DNA of 64,000 bases from Protea cynaroides (taxonomy: Eukaryota > Streptophyta > Magnoliopsida > Proteales > Proteaceae): the NCBI GenBank assembly GCA_028583415.1, contig CM053274.1, positions 90,341,549 to 90,405,548 of the forward strand, read 5' to 3'. Within the stretch, counting starts at the first letter, position 1. Each line of letters begins with the position of its first letter. The notes beneath the pieces were generated by a model. It saw only the letters and a program-made list of their open reading frames with translations. It did no database searches and was not told the origin of the DNA. A program made the position numbers and the translations under genes. Below are positions 45,641-56,639 of this stretch, piece after piece.

Positions 45641-47539
45641 ATGCCTATTATCATCACGAACAGGAACAAGAACCATCCAGAGAAAGAGATAGAGAGAAAG
45701 AGAGAAAGAGAGAAGGAGAGAAAGAGACCTGCCAGAGGAATGCACTCATTCACAATCCCATTTTAAGTTGCACGACTAGGGTTATTGATGTAAACAGCAG
45801 AGAAAGATCTAATACAGTAGTAACACAGAAACGACCCTACTTCTAAACCCTTTTCCAATTTCACTTTTTTATTTTTTTATCAATTTCTGTCTTCATATAT
45901 TCATTTTTCTTTTGGGGGGTGTTAAACCCTCTACCTTCTAGCTATATCTAGTAATTCTAGCTGTGGCATTTAATTCTTCATTCTAATACACGTGTCATAT
46001 CACGTGACTTACCAGTTGTTGGACAGAGGAGAGAGAAGGCTGCGATTTGATTTGCTGTTCTGCTACAACTTGCATCTGCTTGTGGCAGCGAACCAGAGCA
46101 GGGCGGAAATAGAGAGAGAGGAAGAGAGGGAAAGTGCCGTATGGTGGTCATCGGGAAACGGAAGGACCTTTCCATCTCTGATTGGTCGTCTGGGGATCGT
46201 CCGGCTATGTGTTTTCCTGAAGTGACATTTGAGGATTTTATAACCCGTCGGATGGAAACTGTCGGTGGTAATGGGCTTTGGGGTGCCGTGCCATGCTATG
46301 GCGTCAAACGGGGAGACAAGATAAAGACGGTTTCCTTTTCTAATATCACAAATAATATTTACTTTGTTCTCTGTTTTCTTTGGCCTTCTCATCGCACTGT
46401 TCCCTTCGGCTTTCTTTGATAATTCTCCGGACCTTAGCGATTCTTCTAAAGTCCTGTTTGATAAAATTTTTGTTTTAGATTCTAAATTTTGGTTCAAAAC
46501 AAGGATTTTACTTTAGACAATTTCAGGATTATTTGGGAGTAAAGAGAATTAGTTAAATCCGATCTGATTCCAGTTTTCATGAAATAAATCGATTTAAAAG
46601 TTGACTCCTAAGTTAGAATATGAGAAATGAAAAAAGATACTCTCACCTGATTAAAGCAACATGAAAAAGTAAAAAATTGAAAACAAAGGCCAAGATTGAT
46701 TCCAATGCCAGAATTTACTCTCATTTAATTAGGGGAGTTCTCAACATTTTCATCAAAATGAAGAAAGAAGGAAGACTGTCAGTGAAGAACTAAAAATTTG
46801 GGGCTCTACAAGTCCAGGTAATCTTCTCTCTTTTCTTCTCTCCTCCTCTTCATACAAGAATCTTTTCGGTCTACAGCTCAATCGTACATGAACTTACTCC
46901 CTCTGCTGATTAAAAAAAAAACCCGAAAGGAAGGCAACTTAGAGGCCTTGAATTGAAGAAGAAGAAGAATAAGCAAAGAGTGAATAAGAAACCTAATTTG
47001 AGCTATTTTCAGTTCCTCATTTGATGGGATCTCTGTAAACTTTCTCTCCCTTCACCATTAAAGTCCTGCAAAGCTTTAGTATTAATTAAGCTCTCATATT
47101 TCTTCATTTTAATATTTGTCCTTCGGTTTTTTAGTTAAATAAAATATGTTGAATCTTCGAGAATTATTTGCTGCTTTTCTGGTGAACTTTTTTCCATTCT
47201 CAATTCCTCTATATTCGGCAGAGTTTTCTCCAAAGATTGCCTTATTTTGATTTTTTGATTGAATTCATTAGCCTGAAAGCGATGATTCTTCTTGTAACAT
47301 GCTCTGCTTGAGGCCATCATTATCGGTGAAAGAATCAAAGTTTTCAATCGTTTTGTGAAAGCGATTCAATTGTAAGGAGAGTGACCAAGAGTTTTGTTAT
47401 GAAGAAAACGGTAATGGGAGCTATGCTTTTGACTATTTCGTGGTAGCGGTTTTATGGTAATGAGAGAGCGAAGAAGCTTTTTGTATATAAGAAATTCAAG
47501 GTTAGGTTATGTCATTCGTTGAGAGGAAGGACTATAGAG
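45641..47539. other. Transposon-poor region upstream of MIR156
   Basis: On the minus strand this is upstream of both hairpins and should contain the MIR156 promoter. I see AGAGAAAGAGA-rich sequence at 45676-45730, a CATATATTC box at 45893, and overlapping frames on both strands at 46063-46497 (144 and 92 codons) with no recognisable domain. No transposon signature is present until Copia H. Confidence 0.45.
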
Positions 47540-47544
47540 ATGGA

Positions 47545-47703
47545 TGTTGGGCTGTGTCTTGTATTCTGTAGGGTTCACACAGTTATTGGAGTTGTATTTA
47601 TATTTAAGATATAGATCCATTACATATACAAGGGTCAATTTGTAATTGTGTGAGATTAGGGTTTCTTAGGAGTCTGTATATTGTTTCTATGGAGAAAAAC
47701 CCT

Positions 47704-47750
<47 letters not shown>

Positions 47751-47937
47751 TAAAGGGAAAACACTTTGTGTAGTGGAAAAAGGTGTAGAGTTTTCTTGGT
47801 GAATAAGGATATTCTCTTATTCTTTGGGGTGGAGGTAGGCATCCGCATTCAGTGTTGAACCACGGTAAATCCTTGTGTTTGTGTGATTGTTTGTTCTTCA
47901 TATATATTTTCTTTTGTTTACACTTTCATCTCTAAGA
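47545..47937 (+). repeat. 5' LTR of Copia H
   Basis: It matches 49681-50000 but holds a (GA)n microsatellite at 47708-47743 and an extra stretch near 47590-47640 that are absent from the 3' LTR. Confidence 0.88.
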
Positions 47938-48074
47938 AGAGGTATCAAAGCAAGGTTCGGGCAGATCGTAACAATCTAAAAGGAGGGAAATGCACAAGGT
48001 TTCTAAAGAGAAGACACTACAACTGTAGAGCAAGGGTTTTCTCTAATAGATCAGAAGAAGATAAAGGAGAAGGT

Positions 48075-49370
48075 ATGGAAGACAAAGATCGGATTAATCG
48101 GATGGCGGCGAAGGGTTCAAACTTCTCCATAGAACCCTTAATGACCATAATGATTTCACCTTGTGACAATAATGGATGAACAATATTCTTACGCGAGAGG
48201 GGATTATAAAGGCTCTCAAGAAGAAATCCAACAAGTTGAAAAATATGACGAATGATGAGTGGCTAAAGTTGAGGGATCTAGGAAATAGCATGATCTAGTT
48301 ATTTCTGACGGATAACACTCTTTATGAGGTCATTGGTTTGGAGGATCCAGAATAAGTTTGGGCTAAATTGGAGGACAAGTACAAGTCTAAGTCATTGACA
48401 AATCGATTGTTCTTGAAGAAACAGTTGTATGGCCTTTGGTTGGTAGATGAAGCAAAATTTGAGGTGCACGTTAATGAGTTCAACAAAATTCTGACATAAT
48501 TGTCTGCTCTTAATGTGAAGAACAATGAACTTCTCCTGTTAGCTTCATTACCTCCTTTATTTGATCACTACCTCTTTCATTTGATCACATTGCGACTACA
48601 CTGTTGTTTACTAAGGATATTGTTAAACTTGATAATGTTATTGCACTACTTTGCTGATGAATGAGACACGACAGAAAAATAGTGGTAATGGGACATCAGA
48701 GGAGGGTAATGCCTGGGTTATAGATGGTGGTCAGGGCAAAGGAAGATCAAATGGGATGCATGAATATGGCAAAAATAGGGGTCGTTCCAAGTCAAGAGGT
48801 CACAAAATAACTTGTTATTGCGAGGCAAAAGGTCATATAAAGAGAAACTGTCCAAAGAGTAAGGAGGATAAAAAAAGAAAAAGAAAACAAGGAGAGTAAA
48901 GAAAAATCATCTACAACTGCTATCATAGAAGGGTGGAGTGATGGAGATGTCTATCTCACTACTTCATCAGGTACAGATTTTTTTAGATTAGATTTTATAT
49001 TACGGTCATTCATTTCATGTGTGTTCAGTTAGAGAATAATTTGCTACGTATCATGCATGTGATATGGGTGTGATTAGAATAGAAAATGATGCTGAAAGTA
49101 AGGTTGTTAGGATTAAGACTGTACGGATTCCCATGTTTGATGAGATTGTGCGAACTGTAACTGGGGTTAGGCATTTATCAATTCTAAGAAAGAATCTAAA
49201 GTCATTGGGAACACTGGATTCAACAGGCTATAAATGCTCATCTGAATGTAGAGCTCTCAAAGTATTTAGAGGGGTCATGGTTTTGATGTAGGGAAAGATG
49301 GTTGAAAATCAATACAGACTTGTAGGAAGTGTTAAAACAAATGATACTTCTATTGGAACTTAGGTAAGAA
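48075..49370 (+). pseudogene. Copia H gag and protease remnant
   Basis: Translated in pieces: WLKLRDLGNSMI, VWAKLEDKYKSKSLTNRLFL (typical gag region, 48355-48420), a knuckle CYCEAKGHIKRNC (48810-48850) with one residue missing between the first two cysteines, then a protease-flanking segment RIPMFDEIVRTVTGVRHL and KNLKSLGTLDSTGYK (49120-49235). Stops interrupt it. Sequence then jumps to the element's 3' end. Confidence 0.8.
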
Positions 49371-49680
49371 GAACAAATAAAAGACAGGGATTGTAGGAAG
49401 TTCAAGTTGTGAACCAGTATAGATATGAGAAGAAGCGAGTTTCTTTCGTTTCAGATCCTATGAGTGGAATTGATCTCTCCCGATAATGCTATAGCAGTGG
49501 GAGAGGTGGAATCACATCACATTATCCAGTGATGAGCTGTACGGGACACCTAGAGGGGGTGTGGGTTATGGTGGTTTGGGTGTAGCGGTTTAGCAGAGAC
49601 AATAAAGGAGTTTATAGAATCAACATCAATAAATGTTCTTCTTCAGGGTGGCTTGCAGAATTCAAGCCAAGGTGGAGATT

Positions 49681-50000
49681 TATTAGGTTGTGTCTTGTAA
49701 TCTGTGGGGTCTACATAGTTATTGGAGTTGTATTTGTAATCTGGGTTTGAGTTTCTAGGAAACCTATATATTCTCTATAGGGGAAACCATAGGTACGAAA
49801 AAAGAACAAAGGAAAAACACGTTGTGAGGTGGAGAGAGGTGGAGAGAGGTGTAGAGTTTTCTTAGTAAATAAAGAAATTCTCTGATTCTTTGAGTTGGAG
49901 GTGGGCATTCTGCATTTTGTGCTAAACTACGATAAATCATTGTGTTTTTGTGATTGTTTGTTCTTCATATTTTCTCTTATTTGCGCTTTCATCCCTAACA
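49681..50000 (+). repeat. 3' LTR of Copia H
   Basis: It follows the polypurine tract and ends CTAACA before ATGGA. It contains a short tandem GAGGTGGAGA repeat (49828-49848) not seen in the 5' LTR. Confidence 0.88.
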
Positions 50001-50005
50001 ATGGA

Positions 50006-50582
50006 ATCGACGGGGATGATGGTCGATGCTTCGTTGTAGCTGCTCCTCACATTTGGAGTTAGAGGATGCATAAATGCTCTGCTACCACTACGGGTGTTGA
50101 AAAGTCTAGTAATGCTTATTAATGAGTTTGTGATGCTCTTTTTCCTACCGTTCCGAAGGTAGAGACGCTACGTGATGGTATCGGTGGAGAAGTCACCAAA
50201 GCATGAGAAGGATTTGGATTTGTAATTCAATATATATGATGGCCATTTCTTGTAATTTTATAAAAAAAGGATTTGGATTCCAGATTACTACTTATGAAAC
50301 ACAATTCTGCTCTTAATATGCTCTAGAACACATTCCAAATTGGTATTTATCAAACATATTTTTGCTCTCAAAAAAATTGGGAATAAAAAATTTGCTCCAA
50401 AGATAGATTAAGAAATCCAGAGAGACAGAGAGTTATCAAAGATTGCTCCCATCCATGGAGATCCATGGAAGTATATCCATGGCCCAATCATGGGCTGGTC
50501 TGAAAAGCTTAGAGGAGCATTGACCCCATGAGAAGGGTTTTCTGTAACATTGTTATAAAACTGCAAGTGGAAGTTCAAGAAT

Positions 50583-50616
<34 letters not shown>

Positions 50617-51874
50617 GATGCCACTGGATTCTGCATCATTCTCAACACAACTTCTCCTTCGAAACAAACATGACAGTACCAGCATCAAATAAATCAGGAG
50701 TAAATATTTCAAGTCATCAGGGTTTTTTTTTTTTTTTTTAATTAGAAATAGTTAGAAAAAATGCCACTACAATTCAAACATAATCGAGATTTTTTTTTTT
50801 TTTTTTTTTTTTTTGTTTAACCAAATCCTTGAACCAGAAACCCGAAAACTGATTGAGAATCCAGGAGGGAAGTCAATTGAATGTGACTGCAACTATCGTC
50901 AGTAAAGGGCAAAAAATTTATTTGGTTACAATCGCAGAATTATCGAGTCGGGAAATTCAGCAGTCCCCATCCTATGAGAGAGAGAGAGTTCTTAAGGAGT
51001 ATGAAGAGGAATCAGCGGAGTTTTTGTGTCTCAGATTTTGAATCTCTGTCTTTTCTCAAGGGATTTTTCCAAAATCTAAAAGATTTTCGATCTCGTGTGT
51101 AGAAGAAACTGCGGAATCAGAGTTTAGAAGTTAATGAGAAAATCAGAGAACCCAAAAACTCCACTATTTATGAAGAATCAAGAATTCTGCCAGATTTCTT
51201 CGAGTCATTTCTTTTTTCCTCTCTCCCTATCCTTGCGTTTTTAAAAATCGAACTTCCTCTTGTAGAGACCACAACCACCGGAGATTGGAAGTTTAAGAGA
51301 AAATCAGAGAACCCGAAAACTCCATTGTTTATGAAGAATCAAGAAATTTGCCAGATTTTTTTGAGTCGTTTCTTTTTTCCTCTTTCCATGTCTTTGCATT
51401 TTTGAAAATCGAACTTCCTCTTGCAGAGGCCACAGCTACCAGAGAAGAAGATAAAAGGGAAAAGGAAAAAGGGTATAATGGTAAATTTACCTGTCTTAAA
51501 TGACAGATTTGACATTTAAGAGGATGATACATTATCAACTAACAGACTTGTCATAAGTCATAACGGAGAGGGTTTGTATAAATCTTATTAAAGTGAAAAT
51601 TTGTGGGTGAGTGTGATTAAGGGAAACTATAGGGGAGGTGTGTGAAATTTTTTCATATTATTTTCTAATTTTTATCTTTTATTTTTTAATAATATATTTT
51701 CTTATTTTTTTAACCCTTGTGCAAAATCGAGATCCCAAGTTGAATTGACCGACTCTAACCCGAGTTTTAGAACCGTGTTATGTGCTTAAGGGATTGAGAC
51801 GATTGAGAGTGTGAAACTCCCTATATGACAAACCTAATTCAATACTCAGTTGGCTCGTTTTCTCATTGCCAAGG

Positions 51875-51909
<35 letters not shown>

Positions 51910-52792
51910 GTAATGAGATCGCTGTTAGACGACGTGGCTCTTACATCAATGGGACCAATGAGAATAGGTATAGTCATCTTCCTCTTCCTATGTCTGGACA
52001 GAAATTCGATAGGCACAACCACAACCATGATGGATCTCTTGCTTTTTTCTTGGAAACGACTCGGGATGGGATTGTATCTATGGAGTTCCAAAAAAAAATG
52101 GTTCTTTTTACCTATGGAGTTGTGTATGATTTGACGAAAGGGGACGCAAAAATTCTTCTTAATTAGTGTCCATTCAGTGGAGGTCGTCTTGCTTTCTTTA
52201 TTTCTTCTAGGCTCTATGTTTTCCTTTAGTTTTGTATGGCAAGAATAATTTAATTTACTTCTTACTTTGTTTGATGTGCTCATGACTCGTGCAACTTTTT
52301 GCTCTGTAAACATCTTGGTAAATGCCTCTCTAACTTTTAAGAATAGCGTAGTAGTATACACAATCATAAGATATATAAAAAACAATATTAAAATAACTAA
52401 AGAAAACAATTTTACCCAATGGATTTGACCCTATTTTTGTAATGTATTCACAATCTAGATAAGATCTAATCTGATTTAAAAACTATTTTTCTATGTCAAA
52501 AAAATTTAATTTTCTATATTTATAGGCATAAGCAAGCATAATGGTTAATGGGTCCATAGATAATTAATGACCGCTGATTTTTATATCCTTGCTTCCATGC
52601 CATGCCATCAATAATTAACGTCCAGTGACACTTAATTTGATGTACTTATCCTTTTAAAATATAATTTAAAATAAGGTGAAGAATGAACTATCAAAACAAA
52701 TCTATTTTGATTAGTCTTCGTACATATATAATGTGAGTTAAGGTCAGTAGGGACTTGTAGAAACAATTATATGTTTTAATGGGCTAACTAAG
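50006..52792. other. Intergenic sequence with simple repeats
   Basis: Contains (CT)n at 50581-50614, T-runs at 50730-50740 and 50792-50814, and (TTA)n at 51880-51908. A 113-codon frame at 51825-52166 starts in the microsatellite; its part after CNEIAVRRRGSYINGTNE looks protein-like but I cannot name it. Otherwise I see no gene or element. Confidence 0.45.
51121..51442. repeat. 161-base tandem duplication
   Basis: GAGAAAATCAGAGAACCC occurs at 51136 and 51297, and the following text (CTCCA, TTTATGAAGAATCAAGAA, CTTTTTTCCTCT, AATCGAACTTCCTCTTG) repeats in register with a few differences. Two units, non-coding. Confidence 0.85.
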
Positions 52793-53453
52793 AGATAGGG
52801 GAATAATGAACCCATTAATCAGAGAAGGATAAGCGTCCAATGCGAGTCTTCAATTAGGGAAAGATACATGTCAAACCACATGTCAGTTCGTTACAGACGC
52901 CACCTCACAAGTCAGTTATATGGAAGGACCTTCCCACGATCTCGGAGAATAATTGCGGATCTGCCCCAATCGAGGATGATCCTCCTAATCTCGGCCAAGA
53001 TTTCCCCCGAGCTAGAATCTCGGAACCACTTAAGGAAGACTCATCAAATGATAATCATTTAACGGTTGTGAAGCTCACCTACCACGTCCGATCTCTCTTT
53101 CTAAAGGATTGGATTGTGGCTCTGCATACTCTCCTTATCCAACTGCTACGACAACTAATGGTTGGTGGCGTAGGACTCAGAACATATATATAGGATCATC
53201 GGAAATCATGCAGATCGTGTCTAGATCCATGCCACTCCACGCCCTCTATAAAAAGAGCCCATTCCGAAGGTAACCGGATCAAACTTTTTACGCCCAAGCT
53301 CTCTCCATTTATACTGCTAAACCCTATCTCTACAGGAGTTCATATTTCTTCTATACAGAACTCCAACTGCTTGTTACCATTTCAGATTTAGGCATCAGAA
53401 TGGCCACAAAGTACCCTCACTGCCTAATCTACTTCCTTTTATAGGTGTCATCA
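52793..53453 (+). repeat. 5' LTR of the Tat-like element
   Basis: Aligns with 59856-60544 throughout; ends GTCATCA. It contains TATAAAAA at 53247-53254. Confidence 0.85.
53247..53254 (+). promoter_or_regulatory. TATA box of the Tat-like 5' LTR
   Basis: CTCTATAAAAAGAGCCC, conserved as CTCTATAAATAGAGCCC at 60325-60341 in the 3' LTR, about 200 bases before the LTR end. Confidence 0.6.
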
Positions 53454-53499
53454 TCTCGGTAAGCTTCGGGCGAGAGCCGACAACAACAGCTTGGAGCCC

Positions 53500-54440
53500 A
53501 CCGAGGCCTCAGGGGTTGTCTAGCTTATGAAGGATTGCCATGTGACTCTGTCAGGGACAAGATTCAAGGCGTCATAGGCTGATCTTCACTGCAAGTTTAT
53601 TCTGACGAGACTTGCAACCCGTCAGGAGCCTCCATTTGGCGACGCATAGGTATGGCTCAAAGCGACTAACGACCACAATCATCATAGTATAAAATCATCT
53701 TTACTTATGGCTTCTCCAGTCATGCCACGTGTCCGAGGTGGGAGGATTTCGAAGCAACCAATCTTTTGAATTATCAAGGTCCTAAGCTGGCATGATCAGT
53801 GGCCTCTCGGATTTTTCCACGTGTCTGAGGCTAGGGACGAGTCAAAGAGTCCTAGCCATTGGGTAGGAGCAGAGGGCTTATAAATACCCCTCCTTCACTC
53901 TTTATTTTCTTCATCTTTTTTGTGCATTACTAATACTCTACCGAAATTTCTCTATAATCCAGATTTCTTCACCGGTTTGTAGGGCGTCTTTTCTAGCTTT
54001 CTTTGTTCGTCCTTTAAACAGTTAGTATTTTCCTTTCTTTCCATCGTGAAAGAGTTATTTACGAAGGTTGAGGGCCTAAAATGGGGCACGAAAAAAAAAA
54101 TCCTTCTGAACCTTCCACTCGAAGTGGCTCTAGGCTAGAACTTGTGCCTGAGGGCATCGAGAGGGTCAGAGCCTTGAAGAGGCCTAGGCTGGCAGGGACC
54201 CTGGAGTGTTCTTAGGCTGCTAGTGGCCTGCAGGGCTCTTGGGCTGCCACTGAGAGGAGTGCCGGTGAAACTTCAACTTCAGGTTCACTGGCCTGGCTTC
54301 GGCTACTAATGAGTTTTCTCACAATTGAATGTCCTTGTATTTAACGAGCATGGTAGCTAAGTCCGCACTTAATACATTTAGGTCTTCTTCGTACCAAATC
54401 CTGAAATCGGTAAGGATTAGCCCCCCCCCTCCTCCTGTTT
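53500..54440 (+). repeat. Left arm of a 0.9 kb inverted repeat (gag leader, plus strand)
   Basis: It is the imperfect reverse complement of 58615-59525. It holds the 5' leader and the start of a gag-like frame at 54082 (MGHEKK, then VPEGIERVRALKRPR). The match ends at 54440 in a C-run after GGTAAGGATTAG. A second TATA-like TTATAAATAC lies at 53879. Confidence 0.8.
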
Positions 54441-55055
54441 CGATGGGTTAAAGCTTTGTTTGGGTTAATTTCTAATTTTCTTTTTAATCCCAATTCCAAA
54501 TGTGATTACTTGCAACTAAGTATTACCATTATTGTGTCTTCGAGCATTCTTTGTTGTTGCTGCCTGCCACAATGATATTCTAAATGAAGAATTTAACTGA
54601 CTGAAAAATATCTAGGTTTATATGATTGACGTTTAAGATCCAAGATCTCTGCAAGTTTTTGTGACTTTGGGAGATTATTTTGTTGTCCTTTATTTTAGGT
54701 CAATTTTAGTTTATTCTACACCCCCATAGGAAGTAGGGTTAAAAAAAAGGTCACTAATCAGAGCTGACCCAACTCCAAATCAGGGTCAATCCGAGCCAAA
54801 TCGGCCTAGCCTAGCCTAATTAGGGTTAAGGCCGAGCCAGGTTAGGTTGAACCCTACTAGGGTTGGTCTTGGATTGTAGCTTTATCAGACCTTGGTAGGG
54901 TCGGGTCGGGTCGGGCCCAGTCTAAATTTAGGACCCAAGGTAAGGCCTGAGTTTGTAAATATCGGTCCCACACCGGCCCAATTGCAGCCTTACGTTCGAC
55001 GTATATGCCTTAGGGGGGTGGATTTTGACTCCATAAGGGGCACAATTGTATAGAA
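54441..55055. other. Unassigned insert next to the left arm
   Basis: No coding signal. The part at 54740-54960 carries GGGTTAAAAAAAA and repeated GGGTCGGGTCGG/AGCCAGGTTAGG motifs like those near the ends of hAT-type MITEs, but I cannot fix both ends or a target duplication. Confidence 0.35.
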
Positions 55056-55415
55056 TTCAAACCCCCCCACCCCCCCCCCCCCACCCCTTTTTCCCCCTCC
55101 CCCCCCCTTCACCCCTTTTTTAAACCTTTAATTTATCCTATCCTTTTTCCCCCACAACCCATTTCCCATACCCCAAAAATTAACCAACCACAAAACAATT
55201 TATTTTTTTTTTTTAATTCTTTTTAATTTTTTTTTTTTTTTTTTTTTTTTTTTATTTTTATTTTAAAAATTTCCATCCCTATAAATTATATATTATAAAC
55301 CCACAAAAAAAAAAAAAAAAAAAAAAAAAAACCCCCCTTTCCCCCCCCTTTTCCTTCTCCTTTTCCTTCCCCAACACCCCCCTCTTACCTTTTTTCTTTC
55401 TTCCAAATAAAAAAA

Positions 55416-55461
<46 letters not shown>

Positions 55462-55478
55462 AAAATTTTTTAAAAATT

Positions 55479-55522
<44 letters not shown>

Positions 55523-55745
55523 CCCCCCCCCCCTTTTTTTTTTTTTTTAAAATCCACACCCCCCCCCCCCCCTAATATATTATAAAAAAATTTCCCCCCC
55601 CCTCTTTTTTTTTTCTCCCCCAAAATTCCTCCCCCTCGCGGGGCCCCAACTCTTTTTTATTTTTTTTCTTCCAGGGTGAGTGACTGCAGAGGCCGGCGGA
55701 CCACCCCCCTTGTAAAACAAAAAAACCAAAGCCCCCCCCCCCCCT
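55056..55745. repeat. Homopolymer-rich low-complexity block
   Basis: Nearly 700 bases made almost only of long C, T and A runs (for example C15 near 55070, T30 near 55225, A29 near 55302, A48 near 55412, T47 near 55476). This is unlike ordinary satellite or microsatellite DNA and resembles low-quality read ends or failed consensus. Frames in it are meaningless. Confidence 0.85.
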
Positions 55746-55759
55746 ATCTCTCGCAACAC

Positions 55760-56170
55760 CCATTCAACTCGGCCATACCGACCTACATGGATCAAAGGGG
55801 TAGATCTTCGCCTACATATAAGAAAAATAACAGCCTAAGGGCAAAGGTTTTTATTTACAGTCCAGCGACAACAAGATTGTCCCATCCAAGTTGGCAAGCT
55901 CGACCAGGATGGCTTGAGGGGTTGGATTTTCACCTAAGGGTGTGATAAAAATATCTTAGGCACTACACTGACAATGTCCGCCCATTCAGATTGGTGATCC
56001 CAATCTACATGGCCCAAGAGGGTTGGTCTTTACCTCAGAGAAAACTCACAAGTCCAACACTAACAACTTGGCCCATTTAGCTCGACTAGACAAGCCTACA
56101 TGGGCCAGGGGGTCTGATTTCTCCCACGAAAGCACTCAAAAGGAAGAGTTCCATCCAAGTTGGTACATTG
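55760..56170 (-). repeat. Imperfect tandem repeats (80-115 bases) of the Tat-like interior
   Basis: Four to five units begin CCCATC/TCAAGTTGG or CCCATTCAG/AACTCGGC and share CTACATGG, GGGGTTGGATTTTCACC and CACTAACAA (about 55762, 55878, 55981, 56073, 56150). Tandem repeats of this kind are common in non-coding parts of Tat-lineage elements. Confidence 0.65.
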
Positions 56171-56639
56171 CAAGCCGCGACTCAGATGGAACTCAGGTAA
56201 TATAAGTATACAACAAATAAATCTACTAAATATAAGCAAAAGTTAGAACACATGCTCACAAAAAAAAGATTTGTATTACTATCAAAAAGTGTATGTATAA
56301 TTACAAGTCACTTGTCCTCAAAAAAAAAAAAAAAAGTCGAGCTTCATTTGCCTATGGGAGTCTTGTGAGCTCCTTCGACTTCAACAACGGAGACAAGAGA
56401 CTCAGTAGAAATAGAGGTGGGAGGTGTGAACTCAAGAAGTGTCGAGCTAGGGCTCTCTCTTAACAGTAATCGGAGGGTTGTCAATAGATCCTACCACTAA
56501 AGAAGTCAAGGCCATAGTCAATGCTGGGACCAAAGTTGATATACAAATCCCCTCGGCATCCTTAGGCTACAAACCATGGAACTTCTCAAGGAAGGCTTTA
56601 ATCATGACCGGATACCTAGAGAAGTCATAGTGGCATCCC

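Larger units (their letters stand above)
47545..50000 (+). mobile_element. Copia H: internally deleted Ty1/Copia (Tork-like)
   Basis: LTRs 47545-47937 and 49681-50000 begin TGTTGGG/TATTAGG and end CTAAGA/CTAACA. The target duplication ATGGA is perfect (47540-47544, 50001-50005). A tRNA-Met-like primer site GGTATCAAAGC (47941-47951) and polypurine tract AAGGTGGAGATT (49669-49680) are present. Only gag and a protease stub remain; integrase, RT and RNase H are deleted. Confidence 0.92.

Noticed and set aside
46063..46497. 144-codon minus frame and 92-codon plus frame upstream of MIR156
   Set aside because: No domain, no splice or start context, and both strands are open at once; probably chance in moderately GC-rich promoter-side DNA.
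55279..55795. Several overlapping frames rich in K, G and F
   Set aside because: They are translations of homopolymer runs in the low-complexity block.
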